Assembly (NCBI RefSeq): GCF_963422355.1
Contig: NC_085095.1
Coordinates: 773,957-837,956 of the forward strand
Length of the DNA stretch: 64,000 nucleotides
DNA from: Corticium candelabrum
Lineage: Eukaryota > Porifera > Homoscleromorpha > Homosclerophorida > Plakinidae
Direction of reading: 5' to 3'
Every line of letters starts with the position of its first letter. Within the stretch, counting starts at the first letter, position 1. The translations under genes and the position numbers were made by a program. The notes beneath the pieces were generated by a model. It did no database searches and was not told the DNA's origin. It worked only from the letters and a program-made list of their open reading frames with translations. This document shows positions 1-11,486 of this stretch, one piece after another.

Positions 1-261
1 ATGTTGACGCTGGAGTAGGATTCATTTCTACTTCAGCGTCATCATCAACGTCAACGTCAACTTCTAGCGTCATATTGTAAACGGTGAGTCCAAGTCACAT
101 TTTCAGTCTGGTTCTATCTGAAACTAAGGGTATAGTAGCTGTTCAAAGAGTTTCTGGTGGGCCATGCTCTCTAGCATTGGAGAAGGACCCAGCCCAAGTC
201 CCTCCTCGACCCCCATCCGTATGTACACGTCTACCTGCGCCCTGAACGTATTCTCGCGTAG

Positions 262-405
262 CCAGACCATCTCCGCCTACATTCTTCCGGCGAGACATAT
301 CTATATGTCTATATATCTATATATCTATATATCTATATATTTATATATCTATATATCTATATATCTATATATCTCGCCGGAAGGATGTAGGCGGAGATGG
401 TCTGG
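262..405. repeat. Hairpin element with ATATCT repeat in the loop
   Basis: Two arms of about 34 bases (262-295 and 372-405) are near-perfect inverted complements, separated by a run of ATATCT-type hexamers. The left arm follows CTCGCGTAG, a motif shared with other foldback copies here (12233-12289 and 41102-41170). The duplicate lies at 13290-13323 and 13384-13417, with a slightly different hexamer count. It sits in intron 1 of MCT-A and is probably a non-autonomous foldback/MITE whose loop has grown as a microsatellite. Confidence 0.8.
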
Positions 406-841
406 CGGGCTGGCGTGCCTAGTTTTACTGTCTTCGGTATGAGTAGAGTAATATGTGTGCAATTATGGTAGTACTCGAGTCTGCAGTGATTGCCGTTGGT
501 TCCGTTGTAGCAACAAAAACCGTCTCAACAAAAACTTTACGCTTGGGAAATCTGCGTGTTCACTGCTTCCCGCCTAGAGTTAGCGTGTAAAGTTAGAGTT
601 AGGATTAGGGGTACTTTTTCGCCTAAAATGAGATAGTGTCATGGGTGACCACTTTGTATGGGGAAACTATTATTTCTCGTCACACCGTCTCAGAGCGATC
701 AGGCGACTACGTTTCCTAATGCAATGATGGGTATTCCGACACAACTTTTACTTCGCTAACTTGCTCAATAACATTTATTTCATAAGCACCACATTAGACA
801 GTTAATTAATTAATTAATTAATTGTTATTTCGTTCGTACAG

Positions 842-2510
842 CATGGATTGGCAATCTGGCCACTCTCTTGTCATTTCTTCTCGCACCGATTACTGCTTCT
901 CTTGCCAGTCGTTGGGGTGTACGACCATTGTTTATCTCCGGAGCCGTTGTTTTCTCCGCCGGAATGTTTCTAACGGCAGTCACCAACGAGATATGGCAGG
1001 CCATATTGGCATATGGTCTGATGGCAGGTTTCGGTAGCTCCATGATCTTCACACCCTGCTACGGTTGTCTAGCTCCCTATTTTCGTAAACGAGCAGCGCT
1101 TGCTTTGGGATTAGTTCGATCGGGCAGCTGGATAGGAAGTATTGCACTAGTACCCATCACCACTCTCATCCGAGACACTTACGGTTGGAGATCTCAGTGC
1201 GTTTTCATGGGAGGCATCAGTTTGTTGATGATTTTTGCTGGAGCATTGTATCGGCCGAGATCTCCGCTCGCACCTACCAAAAAATCGTCAATTAAAGACG
1301 TCGTGTGTAGCTCCTTCATCACGCAGAGACACGTCCGATTCACGGTGTGGGTGTGGTTGCTTTCATTGCACAGCTTTTGCTACTACCTCTCACTCTTCCA
1401 TTTGGTCAGTATTTCACACTCGTGAGATCTCGATATTAAACATTTTTGTGTGTGTGCAGGTTCGACATGCTGAATGTAAACTCGATGATGTCGACCATAC
1501 CAGTGCAACCCTCTTTCTCGTATACATTGCAGTCGCTGCTGTGATAGCTGACGTCATTGCGGGAATTCTACAAGATAAATTGTTGAGCAACAAACTCCTG
1601 CTATTGCAGTTTTTGATTTTTCTTGGCGGCGTCAACAACATGTCGTTTCCGTTTCTCACAACGTACTCGCATCTGGTCGTATTTGCTGTGATAACCGGAG
1701 TAGCGGCCGCTTATATACCGGTCACGTGCGTCATTCCGCAGGTGCTCGTTGGCAAGAAAGACGCAGTCAACGCATTTGGAATTTACGTACTTTCATCAGG
1801 AATAACCAGTTGCCTAGGTGGACCCGCAGCAGGTAAATTTTTACGGCGATATCAAGCAGTTGCAGCATGATATTTTAGAGTAGTAATTATGATGATGCCA
1901 GAGGCGTAGCTGCAGTACGATCCCTGTCTCCTACTGACGTGATCTCTTCTAGTACAAGATGGGGTCTACCACAAGTTCTTTAGTCTCGCGTAGCCAGCCC
2001 CTTCCCGCCTAGTACGGAGACGTAAGGGTTTCAGCGCTTTACAGTACGCCCCAAGTGTAGATACCGCTCACATACAGATAGCCTTGGAATCTCAGATCGA
2101 CACATTGCGTGCTTTGGTCTGAGGCTCCCAACCCCAAAGTATATGCTCTATCAGGAGCATAGAAAGAGAGAAGATGCTCTTTATATGTCTAGATGCTCCT
2201 GGCCCTATACAATATAGCTCTAACCATGCAGACTCTGAGTAGAACTTCAGCTACGCCTCCGTAATATCATTTGACTCTCTTAATTAATTCTTTTTCAGGA
2301 TGGTATTACGACAGGTACGGTTCATATGACGGTATATTTGTCATCAGTGGAGGAATGTCGGTCCTCTCCTCGATGCTCATGTTTTCTGATATCTATCTAA
2401 AGAAGTACGCCGTCACTGCTGATGACGACGATACCGTAGAAGCGTCACGAGCTGATGGAGAAGTATCACGAGCTCAAGACGTCATCACTAGTATGGAATC
2501 ATCAGTATAG
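842..2510 (+). CDS. MCT-A left copy: SLC16-like transporter, exons 2-4
   Basis: Exons 842-1404, 1460-1832 and 2299-2510 encode most of a monocarboxylate-transporter-like MFS protein (H+-coupled or facilitative transport of small acids is the family role; substrate unknown). The first base of codon A in AWIGNLATLL must come from an upstream exon, which lies outside the window if it exists. Visible family marks are the YFRKRAALALGL loop between TM4 and TM5, the ASRWGVRP loop and repeated hydrophobic helices. Introns are phase 0 (55 bases) and phase 1. It ends SMESSV, a class I PDZ-ligand-like tail. About nine residues differ from the right copy, several at sites where the right copy matches the paralogues, which suggests relaxed constraint here. 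Confidence 0.85.
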
Positions 2511-4047
2511 CACTGGACCTTGCTGTTTGTAGAAATCGCAAACTTACAGACTACTGCGCAGTGTCTAGGCAAAAGTAAGTATCAACATAACACAACAGCA
2601 AAAGAGAAGCTGCAGCATAGACGTAGAAACCTATTGCATTAGTTTTGGTCCATGGGGTACGTGCACCGTACAAATTTTGACTACGAAGGCGTGGCATTGC
2701 ATAGCAATTAGGCTGAATATGTTACTATTAATCATATACAAGCCATGCAACACAGCAAAACAAAACAGATAACAATAACACTACATGTACATGTATATTA
2801 CTAGATCACGGCCATGCATGCATGTCCTATAATCAAGCCAACATGTCTAGAGACTCAAAGTAGACCTTGGACTCTAATGGGGTGGTTTGTGTACCCTCTA
2901 GTCTCCAGGCAGCTCAGTAGCGTAGCCAGGCGTACCATTGGGGGAGGGGGGAGTGCACTGAGACTGATGGGCACACTGAAGTATTTGTTGATTCAATGAA
3001 AGCTTGCATGACTGAAAATGACAAGCACCAAGGTGCTAAACCCTCGGCTGGCTATCCAGTTGTTCTCTTGCTCATTCTACACCTTCTTACGAACCGTTTA
3101 CTGTCACTATGACACAAATGGCACGCCCTAGTGATACTACTCTGCAGCTGTGTTGTGTTGTTGACATAGCAACAACACAGTAAAGTATACGTGTGTCTCT
3201 AATCATCCGTGCATCATTGCAACACTTAGACAATTGGCGACTCCGCTCTTTACAATTTAGCACACGTAACCATAGCCTAACAATATCGCATGCGCAGAAG
3301 GCGTGGCGAGTAGCAGCATTACTAATGTTAACTCTAGCGCATGCGCGCCTCGGGTTAATTACGTGCTGCTACAGACATGCAATACATGTACAACAAATAT
3401 AATTATATTCTTTTTTGTTTTCAGTCTCATTGATGCCAGAGTCCTGCTCCTCTTCAAAGAGGTTTGGCAATATTATTCTTCGTGAAAATTTAGAAATAGC
3501 ACAGTCACATGACTATATTTGGAGGGTGTGCGCGCCCCATGCGCCCAAAACCGCGCCTGTCCAGGTACGCTTTCTGTAATTTAGCAATTAAACAAACCTC
3601 TGAATTTCCATGTGGCCCATACAAAGGCAGAGTTCCAAATGCGTGACCACAGCATACTGTCTAAGCAAAGACTAGACTCATGATACACAAACGGCCTACT
3701 GTACTGAGTAACACAGAAAGAAAATTTTTGTCCCAACTAGCCGTTCACTTTCTATTCAGTTCAACAATATAAAACAATCTGTATTAGTTAGTGTACTCCT
3801 ATCATCAATAACCACTGGCACTTGGACTTGCAAACAAACTACTAAAGTAGATATGGAAGCCTGTTCGACATCTTTTCTTTACTAAATTTATAAAGATATT
3901 TAATCTCAAAGTCACATATCTATTAATTTAATACATACATATATTTATATATATAATTTCAAAGTGCACAACTAAGAAATTAATTAATGTATTAAACGTC
4001 TCCTACCGTGACTGATAGAGCAGCATGTATGTATCACGCTCCCACTG
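2511..4047. other. Spacer between convergent MCT-A and MCT-B (left)
   Basis: No coding exon recognised. It holds the 3' flanks of the two convergent genes. Two GCGCATGCG-type palindromic motifs near 3288 and 3339 resemble NRF1 sites but lie far from any start codon. The same spacer recurs at 15523-17051; an 8-base indel near 3310-3340 distinguishes the two. Confidence 0.6.
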
Positions 4048-5309
4048 CTACACCGACGTCTCCACAGAACCAACAACTTCAGCAGCCGGTGATGACTTTG
4101 GTTCATTCTTTGACGCTTCTGTCACCATTTCACTCTTTGTTTTCGTAGAACACGATACACAAAACATCAGTAAACAAGAGACTACTGAGAAACCACCAGC
4201 AATCGTGAAGACGACATCATACGATCCTGTTGCATCAAATGCCCAACCTGAACACAAATCGATATCAATTAAGTCTGCAGTAGAACGAAGAGCAAGTTGT
4301 ATTGAAACAGACATACCTCCTGCGGGTCCACCAAAACAACTAACAAGTCCTCCACTAAACGAGAGAATACCAAAAGCATTGACTGCCTCTTTACTTCCGA
4401 CCAACTCTTGAGGTATGACGCACATTGCCGACAGAAATGAGTCCCCGATTCCGATCAGTATCGAGTATACAATGAGATGACGATACGTCGTCAGAAATCG
4501 GAAGGAAAGGTTGGCTACACCACCAACAAAGATCACAAACTGCAAGATAAGAATCTTGTTCTTCACCTTGTCCTGCAAAATTCCATTAGAGATGCTGCAA
4601 CATGCAGCAGCAGCTGAAAGGTAAACAAGAAGAAGTGACGAAGCGGTTGAATCAACACCCAGCATACACCTAGCATGTCGAACCTATACAAATCGTCGAC
4701 AGTTTCCAAGCCAACACGCAGTCAAGACTTCTTAGCAATCACTGACCAAATGAAAGAGCACGAGATACAGTTGAAAGAAATGAAGAGAATGTATCCATAC
4801 CCACACGGCGAATCGACGGTGTCTCTGTGAATTGCATGACTGCACGACAATCTCTTTGACCGATGGTCTAGCAGAAGCAGGTTGCACGGGTCGAGGCCGA
4901 TACAGCGCACCCATGAAAATCGTCAATGAACCAATACATCCCAAGAACACGCACTGCATTCTCCAACCAAACTCGTCGCGAATGACAGTCATGCAGGAAA
5001 CGAAGGCAAGGTTGCCAAACCATGATCCTGATCGAGCTAAACACACAGCAAGCGACTTCCTCTTTCTGAAATACGCAGGAAGACTGCCGACGGTTGGAGA
5101 GTACATCATGGAGCCACCAAGTCCGCCCATCACACCGTATGTTAGTATGGCCTGCCATATCTGATTGGTGGCTGCAGTTAGAAAGAGACCGATTGAAAAG
5201 AGACAACAGCCGGTGATCACAACTGGTCGGACACCCCAACGAGTGGCAAGAGAAACAGACAATGGTCCAAGTAGAAAAGTGAACAAAGTTGCTTGGCTGC
5301 CAATCCATG
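4048..5309 (-). pseudogene. MCT-B left copy: 5'-truncated SLC16-like transporter
   Basis: Reverse-strand exons 2-4 are 4747-5309, 4317-4683 and 4048-4247, identical in structure to 17052-18313 and differing by one amino acid (T for A near the C-terminus). Splice sites and reading frame are intact and it ends SVETSV. The first exon, present in the right copy at 19291-19603, is absent: upstream of 5309 the sequence runs into a fused CA tract (5566-5788) and then into sequence that in the right copy lies beyond exon 1. Without TM1 and a start codon this is probably not a functional transporter unless a distant first exon is used. Confidence 0.85.
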
Positions 5310-5564
5310 CTGCAAAAAGAATTAGACTAATTTAAAATCAATAGCAATCAACATAGAATCTGGTTCAGTAAAATTATGATCATCAGCAGTATATACCGAC
5401 ATCTCTCATTGAAACATAAGTGTGCACCGCTTGCAAAAAACAAACGATGTGCAGGTGGACAAATAAACAAACAAACCAACAAACATGTTGATAAAGACAA
5501 ATACCAGACACTTTGTTCCCTTAACTTTCTTACAAGTAGACAGTCTTTCAATCCCTAGCTAGTC

Positions 5565-5565
<1 letters not shown>

Positions 5566-5624
<59 letters not shown>

Positions 5625-5662
5625 TACTCACGTGCACGTGCACACACACAGACAGACAAACA

Positions 5663-5713
<51 letters not shown>

Positions 5714-5722
5714 ACACACACT

Positions 5723-5788
<66 letters not shown>
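5566..5788. repeat. CA microsatellite, fused deletion junction
   Basis: A long interrupted CA tract with internal landmarks (GTGCACGTGC, GACAGACAAACAGA, two CTGACACAC interruptions). Its left part matches the tract at 18566-18801 and its right edge matches the tract at 19919-20001. In the right unit these two tracts are separated by about 1.1 kb carrying MCT-B exon 1, so the left tract looks like the product of recombination or slippage between them. Confidence 0.85.
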
Positions 5789-5791
<3 letters not shown>

Positions 5792-6100
5792 GTACAAGCA
5801 AACAAACAGATATGCCAAAGTTATTGGTTTGTACAATTCTACACAAATAGTATTGAGTTGTGTAGCAGCCCAGCTCAACCGTTTCGTAATTGCAAATGAC
5901 CAACTTCGTTTCAAGTGTGCATGTGATGTATTTGAGCATGCAGCACTACTAACAGCAATCTACTCTACAATTCTGTCCCTTCATCTGAAAATCCATATGC
6001 TCAGTAATATACAATCGGAAAACTATTGTCAGTACATACCACAATAATTGTCAGTATTTCACACTTTGTCAAATCTCGATATTTAAAAAAATGTGTGCAG

Positions 6101-9055
6101 GTTCGACATGCTGAATGTAAACTCAATGTCGACCATACCAGGTCAGCTTTCCTTCTCATATGCATTGCAGTCTTTGCTGTGATAGCTGACGTCATTGCGG
6201 GAGTTCTACAAGATAAATTGTTGAGCAATAAACTTCTGCTATTGCAGTTTTTGATTTTTCTTGGCGGCATCAACAACATGTTGTTTCCGTTTCTCACAAC
6301 GTACGCGCATCTGGTCGTATTTTGCTGCGCTAACCGGGGTATCAGCCTCTTGTATGTCGGTCTCGTGTGTCATTCCGCATGAGCTCGTTGGCAAGAAAGA
6401 AGCAGTCAATGCATTTGGAGTTTTTGTGCTCGCTGCTGGAATAACCAGTTCCGTAGGTGGACCCGCAGTAGGTAAATGTTGATGGTGGTATATTTCCTGG
6501 TATCTTTATATATATATATAAATTATATATCCAGTGGTAATGCTTGCATGGCTTAACTTAAGTCAACCTTTGAGAAGTATGTACTTCCCCTGAAAGGGTT
6601 GTCGATAAGGCTTCCACTTTCGGAATCGGATAGGTATCGCACCGGGCTGCCTTGTTGATGGTCTGTTTGAGCCTCCACAGATCCTGATCAATTTGTCCAG
6701 CTTCAATATCGGAACTATACAAGTAGGCGTCGCCCATTCAGACTGAGTAACGGGGGTGATAATGCCGTCAGCTTCCTGTCGTTTTAGCTGATCCCGACCC
6801 GTTCTCGGAAAGCGTAAGGTATGCTTATGGCCTTGCAAAACTTGGGCTAACTGCTGAATCCGCTACAAGTTTTGCTTCTGGTTCCTTATATATATTATAA
6901 GTTTCCAGCCCCGGTTAGAAAAGATTCTTGTGTTTCCTCACTACACTTGATCTATTCCAAGAGCTAGATAATATTTGAAATCTCTTTCCATTCCAGGTTG
7001 ATTTCCTTCAGCCAGTCTCATCCCAGGAGGCTGACACCTTCCCTTTTTACCACCAAGAGCGGTAGGGTAACTCTTCATTCTCTCGACCTGATTTCACTTT
7101 GACTGCTAGCTTTCCCAACAGTGGAATCACCTCGTTCGTGTCAGTTTCCCAGCCGATTTCCTTCCATTTTTCCATTGTTGTCGGTAGGTCTTTTCCGACA
7201 GTATCCAACTCCATATCTAGTCGTCGACCTTCCACCACTATCTGAACTGTAAGGGATCTATTCTTTGATCCCTTTGTCGTGTGATTCACATAAAATATGC
7301 TACCTCTTCCTCTGATTCTGACTTCTCTTGGTTGACGTCTTCCTCTACCTTCTGAGTCTTGTGTGACCTCTTTGGAAGAGTCTTGTGTGACCTCTTCGTG
7401 GCGATCCTGCCTGCCTGTCCCACCGCTTTATTGTTAGAGTAACAGGTCATCGCTGTAATGTGCCCTCTCTCCAGGCACGAGTGGCGTTCACTGTCTTTTG
7501 AAACGACAATTTCCTGCCGAATGGTTGGTGCCGCCATATGTGTAACAGGGTGTCCTTCCCAACTTTCCAGACTCTCCTTTCCTCACTGTGACTTTTCTTG
7601 GCCACTTGTATTGCCGCCTCTCCTAGTTTTGAGGTATAGTGCCATGAACCGCTTCTACGTTCATTCCTGTATGCGGTTTCCATGCCACGTGCGATATCCA
7701 TTGCTTTCTGAAACGTGAGCGCCGTCTCCGTGAGTAGCCTCCTCTTCACACGTTCATCTGCTATTCCACAAACAATTTGGTCGCGCAGATGTTCGTCCAG
7801 TCTGTCTCCAAACTCATGCAAGCACAGTGTTCTGCTATCTGTCGTAACTCAGTCACAAACGTTACCACTTCCTCACATTGTTGTTGTAAACGGATGTTGA
7901 ATAAGTATCGTTGTACCGTCACTGTGGGTTTCGGGCTATAGTGCTTCTGCTGCATCTGCAGCTTCTCGCAAAGTGTCGCGTACGACGTGTCGGGTGGTTT
8001 TTGAGATGCTACAAAGACTACGAATCAGATGGTATGTCGCCTTCCCACATCAATTTAGCAATTTAAGGCACGCTTGATGTGTATCTTCATGTGCGATCCC
8101 GTTTGCGACGAAAAACTGTTCTTGTCTCTCCTGGTAGACTCCCATTCTTCGGACGACACCTCGTACTCTTCGAAGCGACTGTCTGGTAGGACTAGTCGCA
8201 AGTAACCCGATCCTGCTTGCAGAGTCACTTGCTGCCTTCCCTCTGCCGGGTTTGTTTCGTGTTCAGTCCTCGTCGCCAGAAATGTAGTGTATTTACCACT
8301 CTGCTTACTACTACACAGAGTAGTCTCACCTAAGTCCACGGATCTGCTCCGCGAACTAAATGGTTCAGTGGCGTAACTGGGGATCGTACTGTAGTACGAT
8401 CTCCATCTCCTTCTTACTTGCATCTCTTTACAAGATGCATGGGTCTACTAGCCTCGGTTCCAGATGCTTCCCGTACGTACTACTGCACGTGACAGGTATA
8501 TGGGGTCAAAAGTAGGAGGGGCGAGCGGGAAAGCGTCTGGGCGCACTGCTAATACAAACGAGTTCAGGGGCGGGAAAGCTATTAGATCCAAATTATACCA
8601 TTAGTCTAACTGTACGGAGACATAAAAGAACGAAGTGCTACAACTGTTTGTCAGCGCTTTACACTACACCTCTAGTTCCAAAGTCTAGCCAATTCCTAGC
8701 CTTGGAATTCCAGATCGACACACTTGCGCGCTTTAGACCAAACCCTGAGTACACGCGTACAACTACTTCATACATGCAGTACTCCCTGTTATCATTTGAC
8801 TCTCTTAATTCTTTTTCAGGATGGTATTTCGACAGGTACGGTTCGTACGACAATGTATTTGTCATCAGTGGAAGAATGTCGGTCATCTCTTCGATGCTCA
8901 TGTTTTCTGATATCTATCTAAAGAAGTACGTCGTCACTGCTGCTGACGACAGAGAAGCATCACGAGCTCAAGATGTCATAAGTAGTATGGTAACATACTC
9001 TAGAAATCGCAAGCTTACTGTAGTATCTAGATACAGACTACTGCGCAACGTATAG
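6101..9055 (+). pseudogene. MCT-C: fragment of an SLC16-like gene (exons 3-4 only)
   Basis: An exon-3-like block (6101-6471) and an exon-4-like block (8820-9055) closely resemble MCT-A, with conserved splice signals (TGTGTGCAG before, GTAAAT after, TTTTTCAG before exon 4). Homology starts at about 6049, at the intron 2 donor, directly after the duplicated block that ends at 6048; exons 1-2 are missing. A frameshift near 6325 splits exon 3, and the C-terminal tail has lost the SMESSV ending and runs on to 9055. Intron 3 is recognisably related to MCT-A intron 3 but contains a retroelement fossil. Confidence 0.85.
6545..8366 (-). mobile_element. Ty3/Gypsy-like LTR retrotransposon fossil (partial)
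   Basis: Reverse-strand coding remnants occur in retroelement order. A gag-like stretch (about 7450-7820) precedes a linker/protease-like region (about 7050-7540), then the start of a reverse transcriptase with the Gypsy-type phrase GIITPVTQSEWATP (about 6563-6838). The element is broken, with coding potential spread over several separated frames, and the distal pol part is missing. No clear LTR pair was recognised, and the edges are set by where homology to MCT-A intron 3 stops and resumes. It is old relative to the tandem duplication, which it does not share. Confidence 0.75.
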
Positions 9056-10109
9056 GACGCGCCTGGATTTATGTCTCTAGACTAGAGACACAACGACTTA
9101 TTATTACGCATTATCTAAAAGTTTCCGAATACTAGCCACATTACGCGGGCATACCCTGACTAAGAAGTCTAGTTAACCTAGAGCTATACCCTGAACCGGA
9201 AGTCTGAGGCAATCCGCACGCATGCTGCTGCATGGGACCAAAGTTACTTTCGACATATTGGTCCGGCGGCCGACGGACCCGCCGTACCTGTTCCGACGCC
9301 CATACGGGTAGCTAGATAACAAGTTTACTAGCGCTCTATACAATACACAAACAACCGAGAAGTACCTCAAAATCGCCTTCGAACTGCGGTGTTTGTCGAG
9401 TTTCTGCGTCCAAGTTGGCCGCGTGCATGTTTGTCTAGCTAGACAGTTCCAAGACCAAGACAAACTATCGCCCTAAATTTTATATCAATCAATCGAATAT
9501 ACGGGGACTTTGGTTCAGGAGGGCGAGTCAAGAGGTACTCGCACCGGTAAAGTGTTCCTTTACTTAATTAAGCCAGAGGGGAACTCTCTCCAAATACTAA
9601 AAGTTGTTGAAAGAAAGATACGAGGCCTAATATCTTCCTGCAGGAAGCGTAATTACGGTCTAGGCAGAAGCAGAGAATGAGCTAAGAGTTGTTCACACGA
9701 TTCCCCCGTATGAGTTGCTCTGTCCTCGTTTGACAGTAAATACTATAGGTTTATTTAACCGTACCGAGTGCTCCCAACGCATCCAAAATGCAGCGACATG
9801 ATCTATGAACTAGTCTAGGAAGGACCTCCTTGAGGCTGCATGGTTGTTGAGACACAATCCTTACCTTGAAAAAAGTGCACAGGTATATCGGCCCTTCCTT
9901 GCTAACCAACAGTCAGTTCTGACAGCACATGCGGGTACTAAACACGCCCACACAGGCAATTTCAATGCTGCCGCCAACGGAAGTCAAAAGGGGGAAAGGC
10001 TGACTGCTCGAGACTACTGCAGTAAACAGTTGCAAACAGTTGTGTCATGAAGTGACAGCTTTCATCTGAGAGATGGTTGATTATGGTGAGAGTTCTCCTT
10101 TAATTGCCG
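9056..10109. other. Intergenic, no feature recognised
   Basis: Sequence after the MCT-C fragment and before the large palindrome. I see short open frames without family similarity and no convincing splice-linked coding region. Confidence 0.5.
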
Positions 10110-10195
10110 AGCGTAGCGAGGCTTCTAATCCGGGTCGCACAACAGAAATGGGCGTGGTCCTATCTGGGTCTCCATCGAGCTTTTGGTATATATAT

Positions 10196-10280
<85 letters not shown>

Positions 10281-11435
10281 ACACAAATCTCAAATTTCTC
10301 CTCCCCACGACCACGTTTCATGATAGCACCTACCTTAAAAAATCGTTTCCCTGTCCGACTACAGATGAGCCTAAGAACGATTCGTGCAAGTGACCAAACG
10401 GCTGCAAAAACGCTTCATGAACTTCCGTCGCCCCATCCTTTTGTATTGTAGCTAGGGACTGTGTGTACATGACAACCAAGAAACACCTTCAGGAGTTGAA
10501 TGCCACCTACAGTCAACTATTCACACGTCAGTATGATCAATCCTTTACTACACTGTGCTGCATCTGTTGATAGTCCATGTTTGCTGATATCAATTTCTAT
10601 GTCAGTAATACCATAGACCACGGTCGTTACAACGGAACTGAGTGCATACCTAGACTGTACATTTCAATTGTCTTGATCACGCTCGCAAAACGACGACCAC
10701 CTATACCAGGCCCATTTACGTAATCTAAACTACTAGGAAGTTTGCATGTTTACTTCCATGACAGCTAGGGTTTCAACAAATACGTATTGTCTAGCTAGGA
10801 CTCGGCGTTTCAGTAGACGGTCTGAAAACTCCGTTGGACGTGTTACTCACGAATGCGAGACGCCTACGGATACCTTACAACTAGTTATTAACTAGTTGTA
10901 CGGTATCCGTAGGCGCCTCGCGCGTTGGTGACTAGCACGTCGCAACGGAGTCTTCTGACCGTCTACGTAGCCTACTGAAACGCCTCGCCCTACGTAGACT
11001 GTACACGAATTTATTGAAATACTTTCATGGAATTACCGTAAACATGCAAACTTTCTAATAGAGTACAGGGACGTGTGAATAGTTGACCGTAGGTGGCAAT
11101 CAGCTTCTGAAGGTGTTCCTTGGTTGTCAGTACACACAATCTCTAACTACAATATAAAAGGATGGGCGACGGAACTTCATGAGGCTTTTTCGTCGCCGTT
11201 TGGTCACTTGCACGAATCGTTCATAGACCGATCTCTAGCTAGAGTCGGACACGAAAACGATTCTTTGAAGTAGGTCCTAAAATGAAACGTGGTCGTAGTG
11301 AGGACAAATTTGAGGTTCATATGTACACACACGCGCACACACACGCACACACACACACGCAAGCACAGCGTGCCATATAGGACCACGCCCCTTTCTTTGT
11401 GCGACCCGGATTAGTAATTAGAGCCTCGAAGCTAC
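10110..11435. repeat. Large imperfect palindrome (foldback element)
   Basis: The sequence folds back on itself about a centre near 10888. The core arms (10861-10887 and 10889-10915) are almost perfect and contain CTAGTTA/TAACTAG at the middle. Outward matches continue at 10740-10755 versus 11040-11055, 10480-10530 versus 11046-11130 and 10110-10170 versus 11385-11435. A GT tract at 10197-10277 faces a shorter, impure CA tract at 11331-11361. The left arm carries about 200 extra bases (roughly 10540-10740). The right end is only about 50 bases from the MCT-A start codon, so the palindrome occupies its promoter region. Confidence 0.88.
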
Positions 11436-11486
11436 AAAATTTCGTCATGCCACATCCGGGCTCTCACGATTGACACCCTGTCCTGC

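Larger units (their letters stand above)
1..5560. repeat. Left unit of a large tandem duplication
   Basis: This block matches 13028-18560 almost base for base. The offset is 13027 at the start, 13012 from about base 840 and 13004 from about base 3350, so only a few small indels separate the copies. It holds MCT-A exons 2-4 (forward), an intergenic spacer and MCT-B exons 4-2 (reverse). Because base 1 is the window edge, the true left end of the unit cannot be seen. A further matching block (5789-6048 versus 20003-20250) follows the CA tract. The copies may be recent paralogues or two haplotypes placed in tandem by an assembler. Confidence 0.95.

Noticed and set aside
3288-3350. GCGCATGCGC palindromes as NRF1 promoter sites
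   Set aside because: They lie between the 3' ends of convergent genes, far from any start, so regulatory use is unsupported.
4025-4411. Forward frames opposite MCT-B exons (also 17029-17415 and 4832-5164)
   Set aside because: Antisense shadows of well-supported reverse exons.
5566-5914. Cys/Val-rich open frames across CA/GT tracts (also at 18.6, 19.9, 34.3, 35.7, 60.5 and 61.5 kb)
   Set aside because: They are read-through of dinucleotide repeats with no non-repeat protein content.
9173-9463. Reverse 96-residue frame as a gene
   Set aside because: No recognisable domain, no splice context, and low-complexity composition typical of chance frames.
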